A DNA stretch of 64,000 nucleotides from Streptomyces sp. NBC_01451 (GCF_036227485.1 NZ_CP109479.1:8928001-8992000), one strand, 5' to 3'; numbered from the stretch's first letter, positions 24,645 to 34,479 are shown. The notes: generated from the sequence alone by a model not told the origin. Made by a program: numbers and translations.

Positions 24645-27047
24645 GTGGAGCGTGCACAGGAACGGGCCTCGACGACCGGGGCGAACAGCGCGGCCGAACC
24701 GCCCGGAGGGGCCGAGCGGACCGGACCGGGGACGACCACCGGCATCGCCCTGGAACTGCTGGTCCACGGCGTGGGCGGTGCCAGGCCCGAGAAGATGCTC
24801 AACGATCCGCGGACCGTCCGCGTCACCGGCGACGACACGGCCGCCGTCTTCCGGCGCGTGGACGACGTCGGCGCGGAGGACCGCCCCGCCGACCCGCACG
24901 GCGCGCCGGTGCGCGAGGCGTACGTCTGGTGCAACCTCACCTCGGGCAACGGCACGCGCGCCCTGTGGCTGTTGCTGCTGCCGTTCATGGTGGTCAACCT
25001 CGCCCACTGGATGCGCCCGACCGCCCGCAACCGGCAGGCCACGGTCCGTTTCTACGGCCTTCTGGTGCGCCTCGCCGGCCTGAGCCTCACCGTTCTCCTG
25101 GTCGCCGCCGCCTGTGAGGTCGCCCTCGACCTCACGGCCTGGCAGTGCGCGGGCACGCGCGCGTGCGCCGAGGCGCACTCCTGGCTCGGTTTCCTCTCCC
25201 CGACGGAGTCGGGCGGCGGCTGGTGGAGCGCGCCGGGCCGCCGCCTGGCCCTGGCCGCCGTGGTGCCCGCCGCGCTCACCGGCCTGCTGTGGTTCCTCTC
25301 CCGCCGCACCTGGAGCGCGTACGAGTCCCAGCGCCCGATGACCCACGCTCCCGAACCCGCCGACGAGAACATCCGTACGGCGTTGGGGCGGCCCGGTTTC
25401 TGGTACGGACGGCGGCTGGTCGCCCGGCTGCGCGCCGCCCACACCGCGGCCGGTCTGCTGACGGTCGCCGCCGCGCTCGGCTCCGCCGCCGCCCGTCACG
25501 ACCGCGAGCCCGGCGGTCCGGCGGCCCTGGCGACCCTGGCCTGGCTCCTCTACGTGGCGCTGGCCGTCGGGGCCGTTGCCGTGGTGTGGGTGGTGTGCCG
25601 CAGGGGGCGCAGCGAGAGACGCCTGGACCAGGAACTCGACGCCCGGCTCGTCCGCCTCCTCCCGGGCGGCGCGCTCGCCCTGCTGCTCCTTTCGGCCGTG
25701 TACGCCGGCTGGTCGCGCCCCGGGTGGCGGTCGGCGGGGCGGCTGCCGGGCGACACGACCTTCGGCGCCCTCACCCTGCTCCAGGGCATCGTCGTCATCG
25801 TCCTGGCCTTCGTCGCCCGCCTGCTGTACCGCGCCCACCCCGACCCGCGTTCCGCCATGCGCGGCCTCGGCGGACCCGCCGTCACGACGCTCGCCTGCGC
25901 GCTGGGCGGTGTGATGTCCGGCGGCGTCTCCCAGCGCGTCGCCGACTGGCTGGACGGCACCGGCGGCACCATCGCGGGCCCGCCCGTCCTGCTGACCTGG
26001 CAGGCATCCGTGATCCCGGCGGTCCTCCTCGTCGTCCTGGGCCTCGTCGGCTGGCTGGCCCGCCGCACTCTGCAACTGCGCCGCGCCGAGTTGGACGCCG
26101 TGGAGCAGGACTACGACGACGGCTCCGGTGAGCCCATGGACGCCGTGCGCACCCGCCGGATCGCGAGCATGCGCGCGATGGCCGCCCTCACCGACCGGGC
26201 GCCCCGCATCGTCGGCATCACCTCCGCCGTGACGCTGCTCCTGGGTGCCGCCGCACTGGCCGGGGCCCAGGCCACGGACGACACGCCGGGAGAGGCATCC
26301 CACGACGCGTACGCGGTCGTCCAGGGCGCTGCCGAGACGGCCCAGGCGCTCGGGTCCTGGCTGATCGGTTTCGGCTTCCTGTTGTTCGTCACCTGGGGGC
26401 GGCGCGCCTACAAGGACCCGGCGGCACGACGCACCATCGGCATCCTGTGGGACGTGGGCACCTTCTGGCCGCGTGCCTCCCACCCCTTCGCACCGCCCTG
26501 CTACGCCGAGCGGGCCGTGCCCGACCTGACCTGGCGGATGGCCACCTGGACCGAGGCCACCGGCGGACGCCTGGTCCTCTCCGGGCACTCCCAGGGCAGC
26601 GTCCTCGCGGCTGCCGCCGCCTGGCAGCTGAAGCCCTCCGTACGCAAGCGCGTCGCACTGCTGACGTACGGCTCACCGCTGGAGCGGCTGTACGGACGCT
26701 GGTTCCCTGCCCACTTCGGACCTGCCGCGCTCACCTCGCTGCATCACGACGTGGCCTGCTGGCGCAACCTGTACCGGCTCACCGACCCCATCGGCGGCCC
26801 CGTGCACCTGCCCGGCGACTGCGGCCCCGAGGTGGACCGGGCACCCCTCAAGGACCCGCTCGCCTACGGCCGCGACAAGGAGCATCCGCTGCCCTCGCCG
26901 ATCCTCGGCCACTCCGACTACCAGGCCGACCCCTGCTTCGTCGAGGAGCGGAAAGAACTGCTGGGGCGGCTGCTGCCCCGTGAGGCGCTGCCCGGTCCCC
27001 GGCCCGAAGCCGGGGCTCAGGGCAGTTCCGGCAGGTCCTCCGGGTAG
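24645..27047 (+). CDS. Multi-span membrane protein with C-terminal alpha/beta-hydrolase (lipase-like) domain
   Basis: The product is about 800 residues. It opens with a beta-strand typical of lipases (IALELLVHGVGGARP, residues about 25-40). Roughly ten membrane helices follow (residues 100-590), and then a cytoplasmic domain with the nucleophile elbow LVLSGHSQGSVLAAAAA near residue 645. The split layout, with HGVGG at the front and GHSQG at the back, suggests a hydrolase domain interrupted by a membrane insert. The substrate is unknown; a lipid ester is plausible. GTG 24645 is the likeliest start, though GTG 24636 is close. Its last 31 bp overlap the convergent beta-helix gene. Confidence 0.82.
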   Translation: MERAQERASTTGANSAAEPPGGAERTGPGTTTGIALELLVHGVGGARPEKMLNDPRTVRVTGDDTAAVFRRVDDVGAEDRPADPHGAPVREAYVWCNLTSGNGTRALWLLLLPFMVVNLAHWMRPTARNRQATVRFYGLLVRLAGLSLTVLLVAAACEVALDLTAWQCAGTRACAEAHSWLGFLSPTESGGGWWSAPGRRLALAAVVPAALTGLLWFLSRRTWSAYESQRPMTHAPEPADENIRTALGRPGFWYGRRLVARLRAAHTAAGLLTVAAALGSAAARHDREPGGPAALATLAWLLYVALAVGAVAVVWVVCRRGRSERRLDQELDARLVRLLPGGALALLLLSAVYAGWSRPGWRSAGRLPGDTTFGALTLLQGIVVIVLAFVARLLYRAHPDPRSAMRGLGGPAVTTLACALGGVMSGGVSQRVADWLDGTGGTIAGPPVLLTWQASVIPAVLLVVLGLVGWLARRTLQLRRAELDAVEQDYDDGSGEPMDAVRTRRIASMRAMAALTDRAPRIVGITSAVTLLLGAAALAGAQATDDTPGEASHDAYAVVQGAAETAQALGSWLIGFGFLLFVTWGRRAYKDPAARRTIGILWDVGTFWPRASHPFAPPCYAERAVPDLTWRMATWTEATGGRLVLSGHSQGSVLAAAAAWQLKPSVRKRVALLTYGSPLERLYGRWFPAHFGPAALTSLHHDVACWRNLYRLTDPIGGPVHLPGDCGPEVDRAPLKDPLAYGRDKEHPLPSPILGHSDYQADPCFVEERKELLGRLLPREALPGPRPEAGAQGSSGRSSG

Positions 27048-29458
27048 AGCAGGGTCAGGTCGTCCGTGCTCGGCTCGGCGTGCTGGGCCACCCGGCCCGC
27101 GTGCCGCTCGACCATCGCCTCGAACGTCTGCCGCGCCGTGCGGCCGTTGCCGAACGTGGCCCCCTTCGGGATCGCCTCGAAGTACTTCAGCAGGGCGTCG
27201 GAGGAGCCCGGACCGAGCCGGTACTCGTGCTCCTCCGCCTGCTGCTCCACGATCCGCAGCAGTTCCTCGGGGCCGTAGTCACCGAAGGTGATGGTCCGCG
27301 AGAAGCGGGACGCCACACCGGGGTTGACCGAAAGGAAGCGCTCCATCTCGGCCGTGTAGCCCGCGACGATGACCACCACGGCCTCCCGGTGGTCCTCCAT
27401 CAGCTTCACCAGCGTGTCGATGGCCTCCTTGCCGAAGTCACGGCCGGAGTCCTCCGGGGACAGCGCGTACGCCTCGTCGATGAACAGCACACCGCCGCGC
27501 GCCCGGTCGAAGGCCTCCTGGGTGCGGATCGCCGTCGAACCGATGTGCTCGCCGACCAGGTCCACCCGGGACACCTCGACGAGATGGCCCTTCTCCAGGA
27601 CGCCGAGCGCGGCCAGGATCTCGCCGTAGAGCCGGGCGACCGTCGTCTTGCCGGTGCCGGGGGAGCCCGTGAAGACCAGATGGCGTCGGGCGGAGGCCGC
27701 CTTGAGGCCCGCCTGCTGCCGGCGCCGGCCGACCTCGATCATGTCGGTGAGGGCCCGCACCTCGCGTTTGACGCTCTCCAGGCCCACCAGCGCGTCGAGT
27801 TCGCCGAGGACGTCCTTGGGGGACCGCGCGGACACCTCCGACTCCGGGGCGCCGACCGCCGGCTCCGGCTCGATGGTGCGCTGGCCCGGGATCGAGCCCA
27901 GCAGCCCCGGCGACTGGGCCACCGCTGTCTGTACCGCCGTCTCCGGGAGCGAGGGGGTCCGCAGCGCCGCGCTCTCGTCGCTGGTGCAGTCCTCGACGAG
28001 CGGCCCGCCGCCGGAGGCCGCGCCGGATCCGCCGTCGGCGAACTCGTAACCACCGCGCGCGCACCGCTCCGTACGGCATTTCGTCAGCGTGGAACGGCAG
28101 CCGTCTATCACATGGAAGCCGTAGCCCTCGCTGCCCGTGACCCGGCACTGCAGGAAGCTGCCCCGGCCGCCCGCCGACACGTAGAAGCCCGCCTCGGCGG
28201 GGGAGTCGACCGTGCAGCGTTCGATGGTGGGGTCGGCGCCCTTGGTGACGATCACGCCCGTCTGGGTGCCGACCACCGTGCAGCCGTTGAGCGTGCCGCC
28301 GCTGCCGTGGTCACGGAACCAGGCGCCCGTCGCCGCGTCCCGGATGCGGCAGTCGTCGAGCTGCGCCGTGGCGCCGTCGCTGACCGACACGGCGGTGTTG
28401 CGCACCTGGGAGAGGTCGCTGTCGATGACGTCCGCGCGAGAGCCCCGGTCGAGCACGAACAGGGCGTCCGGCACGTCGTGCACCCGGCAGGACTCGAGAA
28501 CCGCCGTGGCACCGTCGCTGATCCACACCGCCGGATAGTCGCCGGTGCTGTCGAAGATCTCGCACTGGTTGGCGTCCACCCGCGTGCCCGGGTCCCACAC
28601 CGACAGCCCGTTGCGCCCGAACTGGCGGACCGTCGTGCGGGTCAGCGTGAGGACCGAGCGGGACCGCAGGTCGACCGCGTTCTCCGGGATGTCGTGGATA
28701 CGGCAGTCGGCGAGCGTCAGCACCGCGTCGGTGTCGAGCGTCACGCCGTCCGCGGACGTGCGGTGCACATCGCAGTCGGTGAGGTGGGCGGTGGCCCGGC
28801 CGGTGATCTGGACACCGCTGCCCTTGACCTCGTAGACCTCACAACCGACCGCCTCCAGCGCCGAGTTCTCGCCCGAGACGGACAGACCGACGCCCGAGGC
28901 GTGGTGCACCCGGCAGCGCTCCAGACGCGGATGACCGCCGTCGCGCACGGTCACGCCCGCCTGGCCGGCCGCGACGACCTCGCACTCCTCGAACACCCCG
29001 CCCGCGTCGTCCAGTACGGCGATGCCGGCGCCCGCCGGGTTGTCGATCGTGCAGCGCCGCACCGTCGGGCGGGCGCCGCCGCGCACCTCGATGCCCGCGG
29101 CGGACCGAGTGACGATCCGCAGGTCCAGCAGCTCCGGTGTGCCCTCCTCGACGAGCACCGCCGCCGCGGTGGAGTCCTGGCCCTCCACATGCAGGTCCTG
29201 GACCACTGCCGAGGCCCGCACGGTGAGCGGCACGCCGTCCACGGGCGCGATGCGCACCGAGCCGGGGGATCCCTCGGGTCCGCGCAGCGTCACCGCCCGC
29301 TCGACGACGAGGTTCTCCCGGTAGGTGCCGGGCGCGACGGTGAGGACGTCACCGTCCGCCGCGGCCTCCAGGGCGGCGGCGAGCGACAGGTACTCACCCG
29401 TGCGGCGCCGCCACCTCGATGTACCGGTGTGCGTCACCTGGACCGTGCCCTGTGCCAT
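27017..29458 (-). CDS. Right-handed beta-helix repeat protein fused to a CbxX/EccA-type AAA+ ATPase
   Basis: The 813-residue protein has two clear parts. Residues about 20-500 are some twenty short repeats with a pectate-lyase-like parallel beta-helix rhythm, each carrying a CxV or CRxH step (for example ERCRVHHASGVGLSVSG, CEVYEVKGSGVQITG). Residues about 545-813 are an AAA+ ATPase of the CbxX/CfqX group with Walker A GSPGTGKTT near 598 and Walker B VLFIDEAYAL near 655. EccA of type VII secretion has a similar AAA+ domain on a different N-terminus. The beta-helix may hold a carbohydrate or protein ligand. ATG 29458 was chosen over upstream in-frame codons because similarity begins there. Function is unproven. 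Confidence 0.88.
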   Translation of the reverse strand: MAQGTVQVTHTGTSRWRRRTGEYLSLAAALEAAADGDVLTVAPGTYRENLVVERAVTLRGPEGSPGSVRIAPVDGVPLTVRASAVVQDLHVEGQDSTAAAVLVEEGTPELLDLRIVTRSAAGIEVRGGARPTVRRCTIDNPAGAGIAVLDDAGGVFEECEVVAAGQAGVTVRDGGHPRLERCRVHHASGVGLSVSGENSALEAVGCEVYEVKGSGVQITGRATAHLTDCDVHRTSADGVTLDTDAVLTLADCRIHDIPENAVDLRSRSVLTLTRTTVRQFGRNGLSVWDPGTRVDANQCEIFDSTGDYPAVWISDGATAVLESCRVHDVPDALFVLDRGSRADVIDSDLSQVRNTAVSVSDGATAQLDDCRIRDAATGAWFRDHGSGGTLNGCTVVGTQTGVIVTKGADPTIERCTVDSPAEAGFYVSAGGRGSFLQCRVTGSEGYGFHVIDGCRSTLTKCRTERCARGGYEFADGGSGAASGGGPLVEDCTSDESAALRTPSLPETAVQTAVAQSPGLLGSIPGQRTIEPEPAVGAPESEVSARSPKDVLGELDALVGLESVKREVRALTDMIEVGRRRQQAGLKAASARRHLVFTGSPGTGKTTVARLYGEILAALGVLEKGHLVEVSRVDLVGEHIGSTAIRTQEAFDRARGGVLFIDEAYALSPEDSGRDFGKEAIDTLVKLMEDHREAVVVIVAGYTAEMERFLSVNPGVASRFSRTITFGDYGPEELLRIVEQQAEEHEYRLGPGSSDALLKYFEAIPKGATFGNGRTARQTFEAMVERHAGRVAQHAEPSTDDLTLLYPEDLPELP

Positions 29459-29575
29459 GGCGCTGCTGTGCCCCCACCTCGTGGAACGCGGGATGTAGCG
29501 GAAGGTGCCGAACGATGTCGGCCGGTCCACCGTAGCGTGCGCGGGCACGGTGGGTTGACCAGAGCGGGAAGGCGG

Positions 29576-30181
29576 TCAACTGCCGGTGCCGGTCCGGCCC
29601 CAGTCGGGTCCGGCCCGGTCCCAGGCCTGGTCCCAGCGCGCGTACCGGCGACGGACCATGCGCCAGAGGATCAGGCGCCGGCCGCCCTCGACGAACCCGG
29701 CCGACAGGACGGCCGCACCGAACCCGGCAAGGACCGCGTGCGTCGTCGCGGTGGCGGTGTCCAGGGGCCGGGCGGCTATTCGCCCCTGTCCGTCCGTCCA
29801 CAGCGTGAAGTGGTCCCCGGGATGCGGGGACTTGAGGGCCGCCACGACCTTGCCGTGCTGCTCCGTTCCGTCCGGCCCCGTCCAGTCGGCTTCCACGCGG
29901 CTCCTCGCCTCGCGAGGGGAGGCCGCCTCGGGGTCGGGCTCCAACGGGGAACGGGCCAGCTTCTTGACCACGGTGGCCGTCACGAGATGGCGGGCCTCGC
30001 GCTGGTCCCGTACGGCCTGTTGCAGCGCGTCCTGGGCGGCGCCGCCGACGAGGGCGCCGATGAGGGGCGCCACCAGCAGGATCAGCAGCAGGGCCGCGAG
30101 CGCCACCCAGGCTTCCGCGAGGTCGGTCGTACGGCGCAGGGGATTGTGCCGCCAGCGCCAGAGTCCGCCGATCGCCCGCAC
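29576..30181 (-). CDS. Rv1733c-family two-span membrane protein
   Basis: The 201-residue protein has two membrane helices (AWVALAALLLILLVAPLIGALVGG near residue 27 and HAVLAGFGAAVLSAGFVEGG near 150). Between them is an outer beta domain (VEADWTGPDGTEQHGKVVAA, LWTDGQGRIAARPLD). This is the Rv1733c pattern of actinobacteria; the function is unknown. GTG 30181 has GGGGG about 7 nt upstream. It is followed by the beta-helix ATPase gene after 117 bp, perhaps a separate transcript. Confidence 0.82.
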   Translation of the reverse strand: MRAIGGLWRWRHNPLRRTTDLAEAWVALAALLLILLVAPLIGALVGGAAQDALQQAVRDQREARHLVTATVVKKLARSPLEPDPEAASPREARSRVEADWTGPDGTEQHGKVVAALKSPHPGDHFTLWTDGQGRIAARPLDTATATTHAVLAGFGAAVLSAGFVEGGRRLILWRMVRRRYARWDQAWDRAGPDWGRTGTGS

Positions 30182-30394
30182 AGCCGCACCCCCTTCCGCT
30201 CCGTGATAACCCCGGCCTGAGCAGTTCACGCACGATGCCGGCCGAAGAGAGAGCGAAATCACCCCTCACCGGTTCTCACCGGCCGTCTCATGGACTTCTC
30301 ACAAAGCCAACGGCCGGGCCCCGTTCCGGTGTTCCCGCCCCCGGGATCAATCGGAGGAGCACGTCCGCGGACAAGGCCCGAAGATCCCGCCCGC

Positions 30395-31219
30395 CTATTC
30401 CAGGATCTTGAACGGATCGCCGACGCTGATCGTGCCGGGAGTTTCGGGCACCAGGTTCTGGCCGAAGACCAGCTGGTTGCCGAAGCGGCGATGGCGACCG
30501 AGTGTGCGCAGCGGTTCCCGCCCGCGTACGGAGGTGTCCTGGTCGGTGGTGGTCACCACGCACCGTCCGCACATCTTGGCGACCCGGAAGGAGACGTCGC
30601 CGATGGCGATCCGGGACCAGCCGTCCTCGGCCCAGGCGGCTGTCCCCGACACCACCACGTTGGGCCGGAAACGGTTCATGGGCAGCGGGCCCTCCTGCGG
30701 CTGATCGCCTTGCGCGATCAGGGAGTTGAGGGCATCGAGCGACGCCAGCGTGGTGAGCAGCAGCGGAAAGCCGTCGGCGAAGCTCACGGTCTCGCCGGGC
30801 AGTGCGAACTCCGGGTCGACCGCGCGGCGCGTGCCCGGGTCGTCCATGTGCAGCAGGCGCACGTCCTCGCCCAGATACCCGCCGCACCAGTCGTGCGCGG
30901 CGTCGCCCGCGAGCACCGCCTGCACCTTGGTGCCGAAGATGTCCACCGTCGCCGTGCCCGTCACCTCCGGGACGGGCACGGTCAGGGGCGCGCGGCCGGG
31001 CGCGGACAAGCGAATTCCGCCACCCGGCAGCAGTTCGGCCGCCGCCTGTGCCAGGCGCGGCTGCTGGCGTTGAGTGACGACCTTTCCCCCGGCGTCAATC
31101 AGAACCCAGCGGCGGTCTCCGGCCAGCCCCCAGGGCTCCACCACGGCCTGCCGGGGCGCCTGGCCCCGGAACGCCTTGACCGGATGAATGTGAATCGAGT
31201 GCAGCTCCGCATTCCCCAT
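30395..31219 (-). CDS. MOSC-domain molybdenum-cofactor protein, YcbX/mARC-like
   Basis: The 274-residue protein has an N-terminal MOSC_N beta-barrel (LHSIHIHPVKAFRGQ then GLAGDRRWVLIDAGG) and a C-terminal MOSC domain. The cofactor-binding cysteine lies in AKMCGRCVVTTTDQDT. YcbX and mARC proteins reduce N-hydroxylated bases and other N-oxygenated compounds with a Mo cofactor. The RFRPNVVV block is also a family landmark. ATG 31219 has a weak CACGAT box 6 nt upstream. No partner reductase is adjacent. Confidence 0.9.
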   Translation of the reverse strand: MGNAELHSIHIHPVKAFRGQAPRQAVVEPWGLAGDRRWVLIDAGGKVVTQRQQPRLAQAAAELLPGGGIRLSAPGRAPLTVPVPEVTGTATVDIFGTKVQAVLAGDAAHDWCGGYLGEDVRLLHMDDPGTRRAVDPEFALPGETVSFADGFPLLLTTLASLDALNSLIAQGDQPQEGPLPMNRFRPNVVVSGTAAWAEDGWSRIAIGDVSFRVAKMCGRCVVTTTDQDTSVRGREPLRTLGRHRRFGNQLVFGQNLVPETPGTISVGDPFKILE

Positions 31220-31260
31220 ACCACCATCGTGCCAGCAGGCACGGACGCTCCGGGGTGAGA

Positions 31261-31692
31261 TCAGTACCCGCGGTACTGCTGCTGGTTGCTGTACGGGTCC
31301 TGGTACTGCGGCTGGGCGGGCCGGGGAGCGGCGGGCCGCATCGCCTCGTAGCCGGTGGCCGCCGCCGGACGCTGCTGCTGCATCGGCTGGCCGCCGGGGT
31401 ATCCGCGCGGCGGTGCCTGCTGCGGGATGTACGCCCCAGGCGCCTGTTGCAGCGGCGAGGGCTGCTGCGCCTGCTGGTAGCCGTAGGAGGGGACCTGCTG
31501 GGACGGGCCGGCCGGCAGCGCGGGAAGCGCCGACGGCAGCGCGGGCAGGTTGTTGCCCGTGTCGTACGCGGCTGGGACCCGGATCGGAGCGATCTGCGGG
31601 GCCCCCCGCTCGGCGACGAGCGAGTCGTAGATCGGAGTGTCCGGGAAGGCGGAGTAGTAGCCGCCGCCGTAGGTGGAGCGGGGGGAGGTCAT
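31261..31692 (-). CDS. Pro/Gln/Tyr-rich Streptomyces hypothetical protein
   Basis: The 143-residue protein starts MTSPRSTYGGGYYSAFPDTPIYD cut after 20 by convention, and carries a conserved-looking acidic/hydrophobic block (SLVAERGAPQIAPIRVPAAY). The rest is a disordered Gln/Pro/Tyr-rich tail. I believe this family is listed as DUF6643; the function is unknown. TAACTT ends 7 nt before the ATG, so the mRNA is probably leaderless. Confidence 0.8.
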   Translation of the reverse strand: MTSPRSTYGGGYYSAFPDTPIYDSLVAERGAPQIAPIRVPAAYDTGNNLPALPSALPALPAGPSQQVPSYGYQQAQQPSPLQQAPGAYIPQQAPPRGYPGGQPMQQQRPAAATGYEAMRPAAPRPAQPQYQDPYSNQQQYRGY

Positions 31693-31699
31693 GGGACAT

Positions 31700-31705
31700 A
31701 AGTTA
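31700..31705 (-). promoter_or_regulatory. -10 box of a leaderless gene
   Basis: On the minus strand TAACTT ends 7 nt before ATG 31692, without a ribosome site. Confidence 0.5.
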
Positions 31706-31960
31706 AACCCACATGAGCTGGTTGGGGAGACCGATAAGAGGGTTGTTTTCCGTGTCGGCAGCGACGTGGGATCCCCAATGCGACCGAACTCGCCAAAAAG
31801 GGGCAGCGGGTCATGCTGAGATCAGGTAAAGGCCAGGTTCCGGCTGGGTTACCGACGGGTCGCCCCGCGTTCTTCCTGTGTTCGGCAGGGCAGTTCAACA
31901 GGAGTTCACAGGCCCGGGAGAATAGGTTCGGTCGCGAGTCCAGCAGAGATGGGGGCGGTC

Positions 31961-33232
31961 ATGTCCATGGCTAAGGGATCGAATGCTCCGGTGCCCACGG
32001 CGGCACTCCGGGTCGAACTGGGCTGGCGGTCCGGGCCGGGCGTGCCCGACGCGGACGCCTCCGCGTTGCTGCTGGTGGCCGGAAAGGTCCGTTCCGACAG
32101 CGACTTCGTCTTCTACAACCAGCCCGTGCACTCCTCCGGAGCGGTCCGGCACGAGGGCAAGCGGGACGTCGGAGGCCGGGTGACGGACACCCTTCTCGTC
32201 GACCTCGCGCGCGTGGAGCCCGCCGTCGAGACCGTGGTCCTCGCCGCCTCCGCGGACGGAGGAACGTTCGGGCAGGTGCCCGACCTGTACATCGAGGTCC
32301 GTGACGCGGCACAGGACACGGTGGTGGTCCGCTTCGACAACGCGGGCGCCGGCGTCGAGACCGCGTTCGTGCTCGGCGAGTTCTACCGTCGCCAGGGTGC
32401 CTGGAAGTTCCGCGCGGTCGGGCAGGGCTACAGCAGCGGGCTGGCGGGCCTGGCCACGGACTTCGGCATCACCGTGGACGAGCCCCAGCACACGCCGCCC
32501 GCCCCGCTGGCCGCTCCGCCCGTCGCCCCTCCGCTGACCATGCCCCCGCCGCCTCCACGACCCGTGACCCCGCCCGCCCCTCCCGCGGCGCCGGTACGCC
32601 TGACCAAGGTGACGCTCACCAAGGAGGCCCCTTCCGTCTCGCTCACCAAGCAGGGCGGCACCTCGGGCGCGTTGCGCGTCAACCTCAACTGGCAGGTCCA
32701 CAAGCAGTTCTCGGGGTGGGGCAGCAAGCTGGGCCGCGCGGTCGCCCAGCACTCCGACCTCGACCTCGACCTGTGTGCCCTCTTCGAACTCTCCGACGGC
32801 AGCAAGGGCGTCGTACAGGCCCTCGGCAACGCCTTCGGGGCACTGCACCAGCCGCCGTACATCCACCTCGACGGCGACGACCGCACCGGCGCCGTGTCGA
32901 GCGGCGAGAACCTCACCGTCAACCTGGACCACAAGCAGGCCTTCCGGCGCATCCTCATCTTCGTGACCATCTACGCGGGCGCGCGCTCCTTCGCCGACCT
33001 GCACGCCACGGTCACCCTGACCCCGGCGAACGGGGCGGCGGTCGACTTCTCGCTCGACGAGTGCACGGTGCCCTCCACGGTGTGCGCGCTCGCCCTGATC
33101 ACCAACAACGGCGGCGATCTGATCGTCCAGCGCGAGGCCCGCTATCTCGTCCCCGACCGAGGGGTGAGCCCGCAGCGGACCGTCGACCGCGTCTACGGCT
33201 GGGGCATGAACTGGACCCCCGGCCGCAAGTGA
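31961..33232 (+). CDS. Tandem TerD-domain protein (TerA-like)
   Basis: The protein of about 423 residues contains two TerD-type beta-sandwich domains. The first (about 10-165) has [21 protein letters not shown] and [13 protein letters not shown], the calcium-site strand-loop pattern. The second (about 220-420) has [21 protein letters not shown] and [18 protein letters not shown] Pro-rich hinge (168-208) joins them. TerD proteins bind Ca2+ and belong to stress and tellurite-resistance membrane complexes; TerA has this two-part form. ATG 31961 is preferred; ATG 31949 is possible. It converges with the glycosyltransferase gene, 10 bp apart. Confidence 0.87.
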   Translation: MSMAKGSNAPVPTAALRVELGWRSGPGVPDADASALLLVAGKVRSDSDFVFYNQPVHSSGAVRHEGKRDVGGRVTDTLLVDLARVEPAVETVVLAASADGGTFGQVPDLYIEVRDAAQDTVVVRFDNAGAGVETAFVLGEFYRRQGAWKFRAVGQGYSSGLAGLATDFGITVDEPQHTPPAPLAAPPVAPPLTMPPPPPRPVTPPAPPAAPVRLTKVTLTKEAPSVSLTKQGGTSGALRVNLNWQVHKQFSGWGSKLGRAVAQHSDLDLDLCALFELSDGSKGVVQALGNAFGALHQPPYIHLDGDDRTGAVSSGENLTVNLDHKQAFRRILIFVTIYAGARSFADLHATVTLTPANGAAVDFSLDECTVPSTVCALALITNNGGDLIVQREARYLVPDRGVSPQRTVDRVYGWGMNWTPGRK

Positions 33233-33242
33233 CACATCCGGA

Positions 33243-34421
33243 TCAGCTCTCGTCCGCGGCGGGTTCCGGACGCGCGTACGTCCGTCCCTTCCAGGCGGCG
33301 CCACGCCCCCGGTAGTGCTGCACCGCCGAGTCGACCGTCATCAGGAGGTACAGGAACGCGGTGAAGGGCAGCAGGGGAGCGAGCCACAGAGGCTGCCCGT
33401 AGTAGCGCAGCATCGGGGCGTACGTCCCCGCCATCACGAGCCACGCGAGGCCGCCGCACACCGCCGCGGGCGTCGTCCCGGTGGCGAGCCCGGCGACCAG
33501 GGCGATCGGGGGCACCAGGTACACCAGCGCGAGGCCGAGCACCGTGCCGAGAAGGAGCGGCGGGCTGTGGCGCAACTGCGCGTACGCGCTGCGCGAGACC
33601 ATCCGCCACAGGTCGTGCAGACGGGGGTAGGGCCGCACGCTGTCCACCCGTTCGGCGAGCCCCAGCCAGATGTGGCCCCCGCCGCCCTTGACGGCCCGCG
33701 CGAGTGCCACGTCGTCGATGACCGCGTGCCGGATGGCGTCCGGGATCCGGGCCCGCTCGGCAGCCTCCGTACGCAGCAGCACGCACCCGCCGGCGGCGGC
33801 GGCCGTCCGGGTTCCCTTCCTGCCGATCCGGCGGAAGGGGTAGAGCTGCGCGAAGAAGTACACGAAAGCCGGCACGACGAGCCGCTCCCAGGTGCTCTCC
33901 ACCCGTAGCCTGGCCATCAGCGACACGGCGTCGAAGCCGCCACTCTTCGCCGCCGCCACCAACTCCCGCAGGCTGTCCGGCGCGTGGGCGATGTCCGCGT
34001 CGGTCAGCAGCAGGAACTCGGGTCCACGCGCGCGTGCCGAGTCGATGCCATGGCGTACGGCCCACAGCTTGCCCGTCCAGCCCGCGGGCGGTTCTCCGGG
34101 CGAGTCCACGGTGAGCGGCAGCCCGCCGTGGCGCCGCGCCAGTTCCCGGGCCAGTTCCCCGGTGCCGTCCGAACTGCCGTCGTCGACAAGGAAGACCTCG
34201 GCCCGCCCCGGATAGTCCTGGGCGAGCAGCGAAGGCAGGCTCGCGGGCAGTACGGCGGCCTCGTCGCGTGCCGGGACGACGACACAGACGGACGGCCAGG
34301 ACTCCGGCTCCCGGTCGTAGGACGGCAGTCCGACGTCCGTGCGCCAGAAGAAGCCCTGGCACAGCAGCAGCCACAGCCATGCGGCGAGTGATCCGACGGC
34401 GATCCACACAACGGCGCTCAC
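33243..34421 (-). CDS. hpnB: HpnB-like glycosyltransferase, family 2
   Basis: The 392-residue protein has an N-terminal membrane helix and a GT2 domain with VCVVVPARDEA, the DXD-like LLLTDADIAHAP, and the catalytic IDDVALARAVK. Three C-terminal membrane helices follow. Segments such as VFLVDDGSSDGT, GWTGKLWAVRHG and TAAAAGGCVLL match the hopene-associated HpnB family closely. HpnB is found with hopanoid genes, but none are in this window. The GTG start has a CAGACT box 7 nt upstream. It is divergent from the racemase-like gene. Confidence 0.82.
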   Translation of the reverse strand: MSAVVWIAVGSLAAWLWLLLCQGFFWRTDVGLPSYDREPESWPSVCVVVPARDEAAVLPASLPSLLAQDYPGRAEVFLVDDGSSDGTGELARELARRHGGLPLTVDSPGEPPAGWTGKLWAVRHGIDSARARGPEFLLLTDADIAHAPDSLRELVAAAKSGGFDAVSLMARLRVESTWERLVVPAFVYFFAQLYPFRRIGRKGTRTAAAAGGCVLLRTEAAERARIPDAIRHAVIDDVALARAVKGGGGHIWLGLAERVDSVRPYPRLHDLWRMVSRSAYAQLRHSPPLLLGTVLGLALVYLVPPIALVAGLATGTTPAAVCGGLAWLVMAGTYAPMLRYYGQPLWLAPLLPFTAFLYLLMTVDSAVQHYRGRGAAWKGRTYARPEPAADES

Positions 34422-34467
34422 CCGCCGCAGTCTGCCCCACCCCGGCGGTCCGTAGGGGCACGCCGTT

Positions 34468-34473
34468 TATAGT
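34468..34473 (+). promoter_or_regulatory. -10 box of a leaderless gene
   Basis: TATAGT ends 6 nt before GTG 34480, with no ribosome site between them. Confidence 0.65.
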
Positions 34474-34479
34474 GACCGG

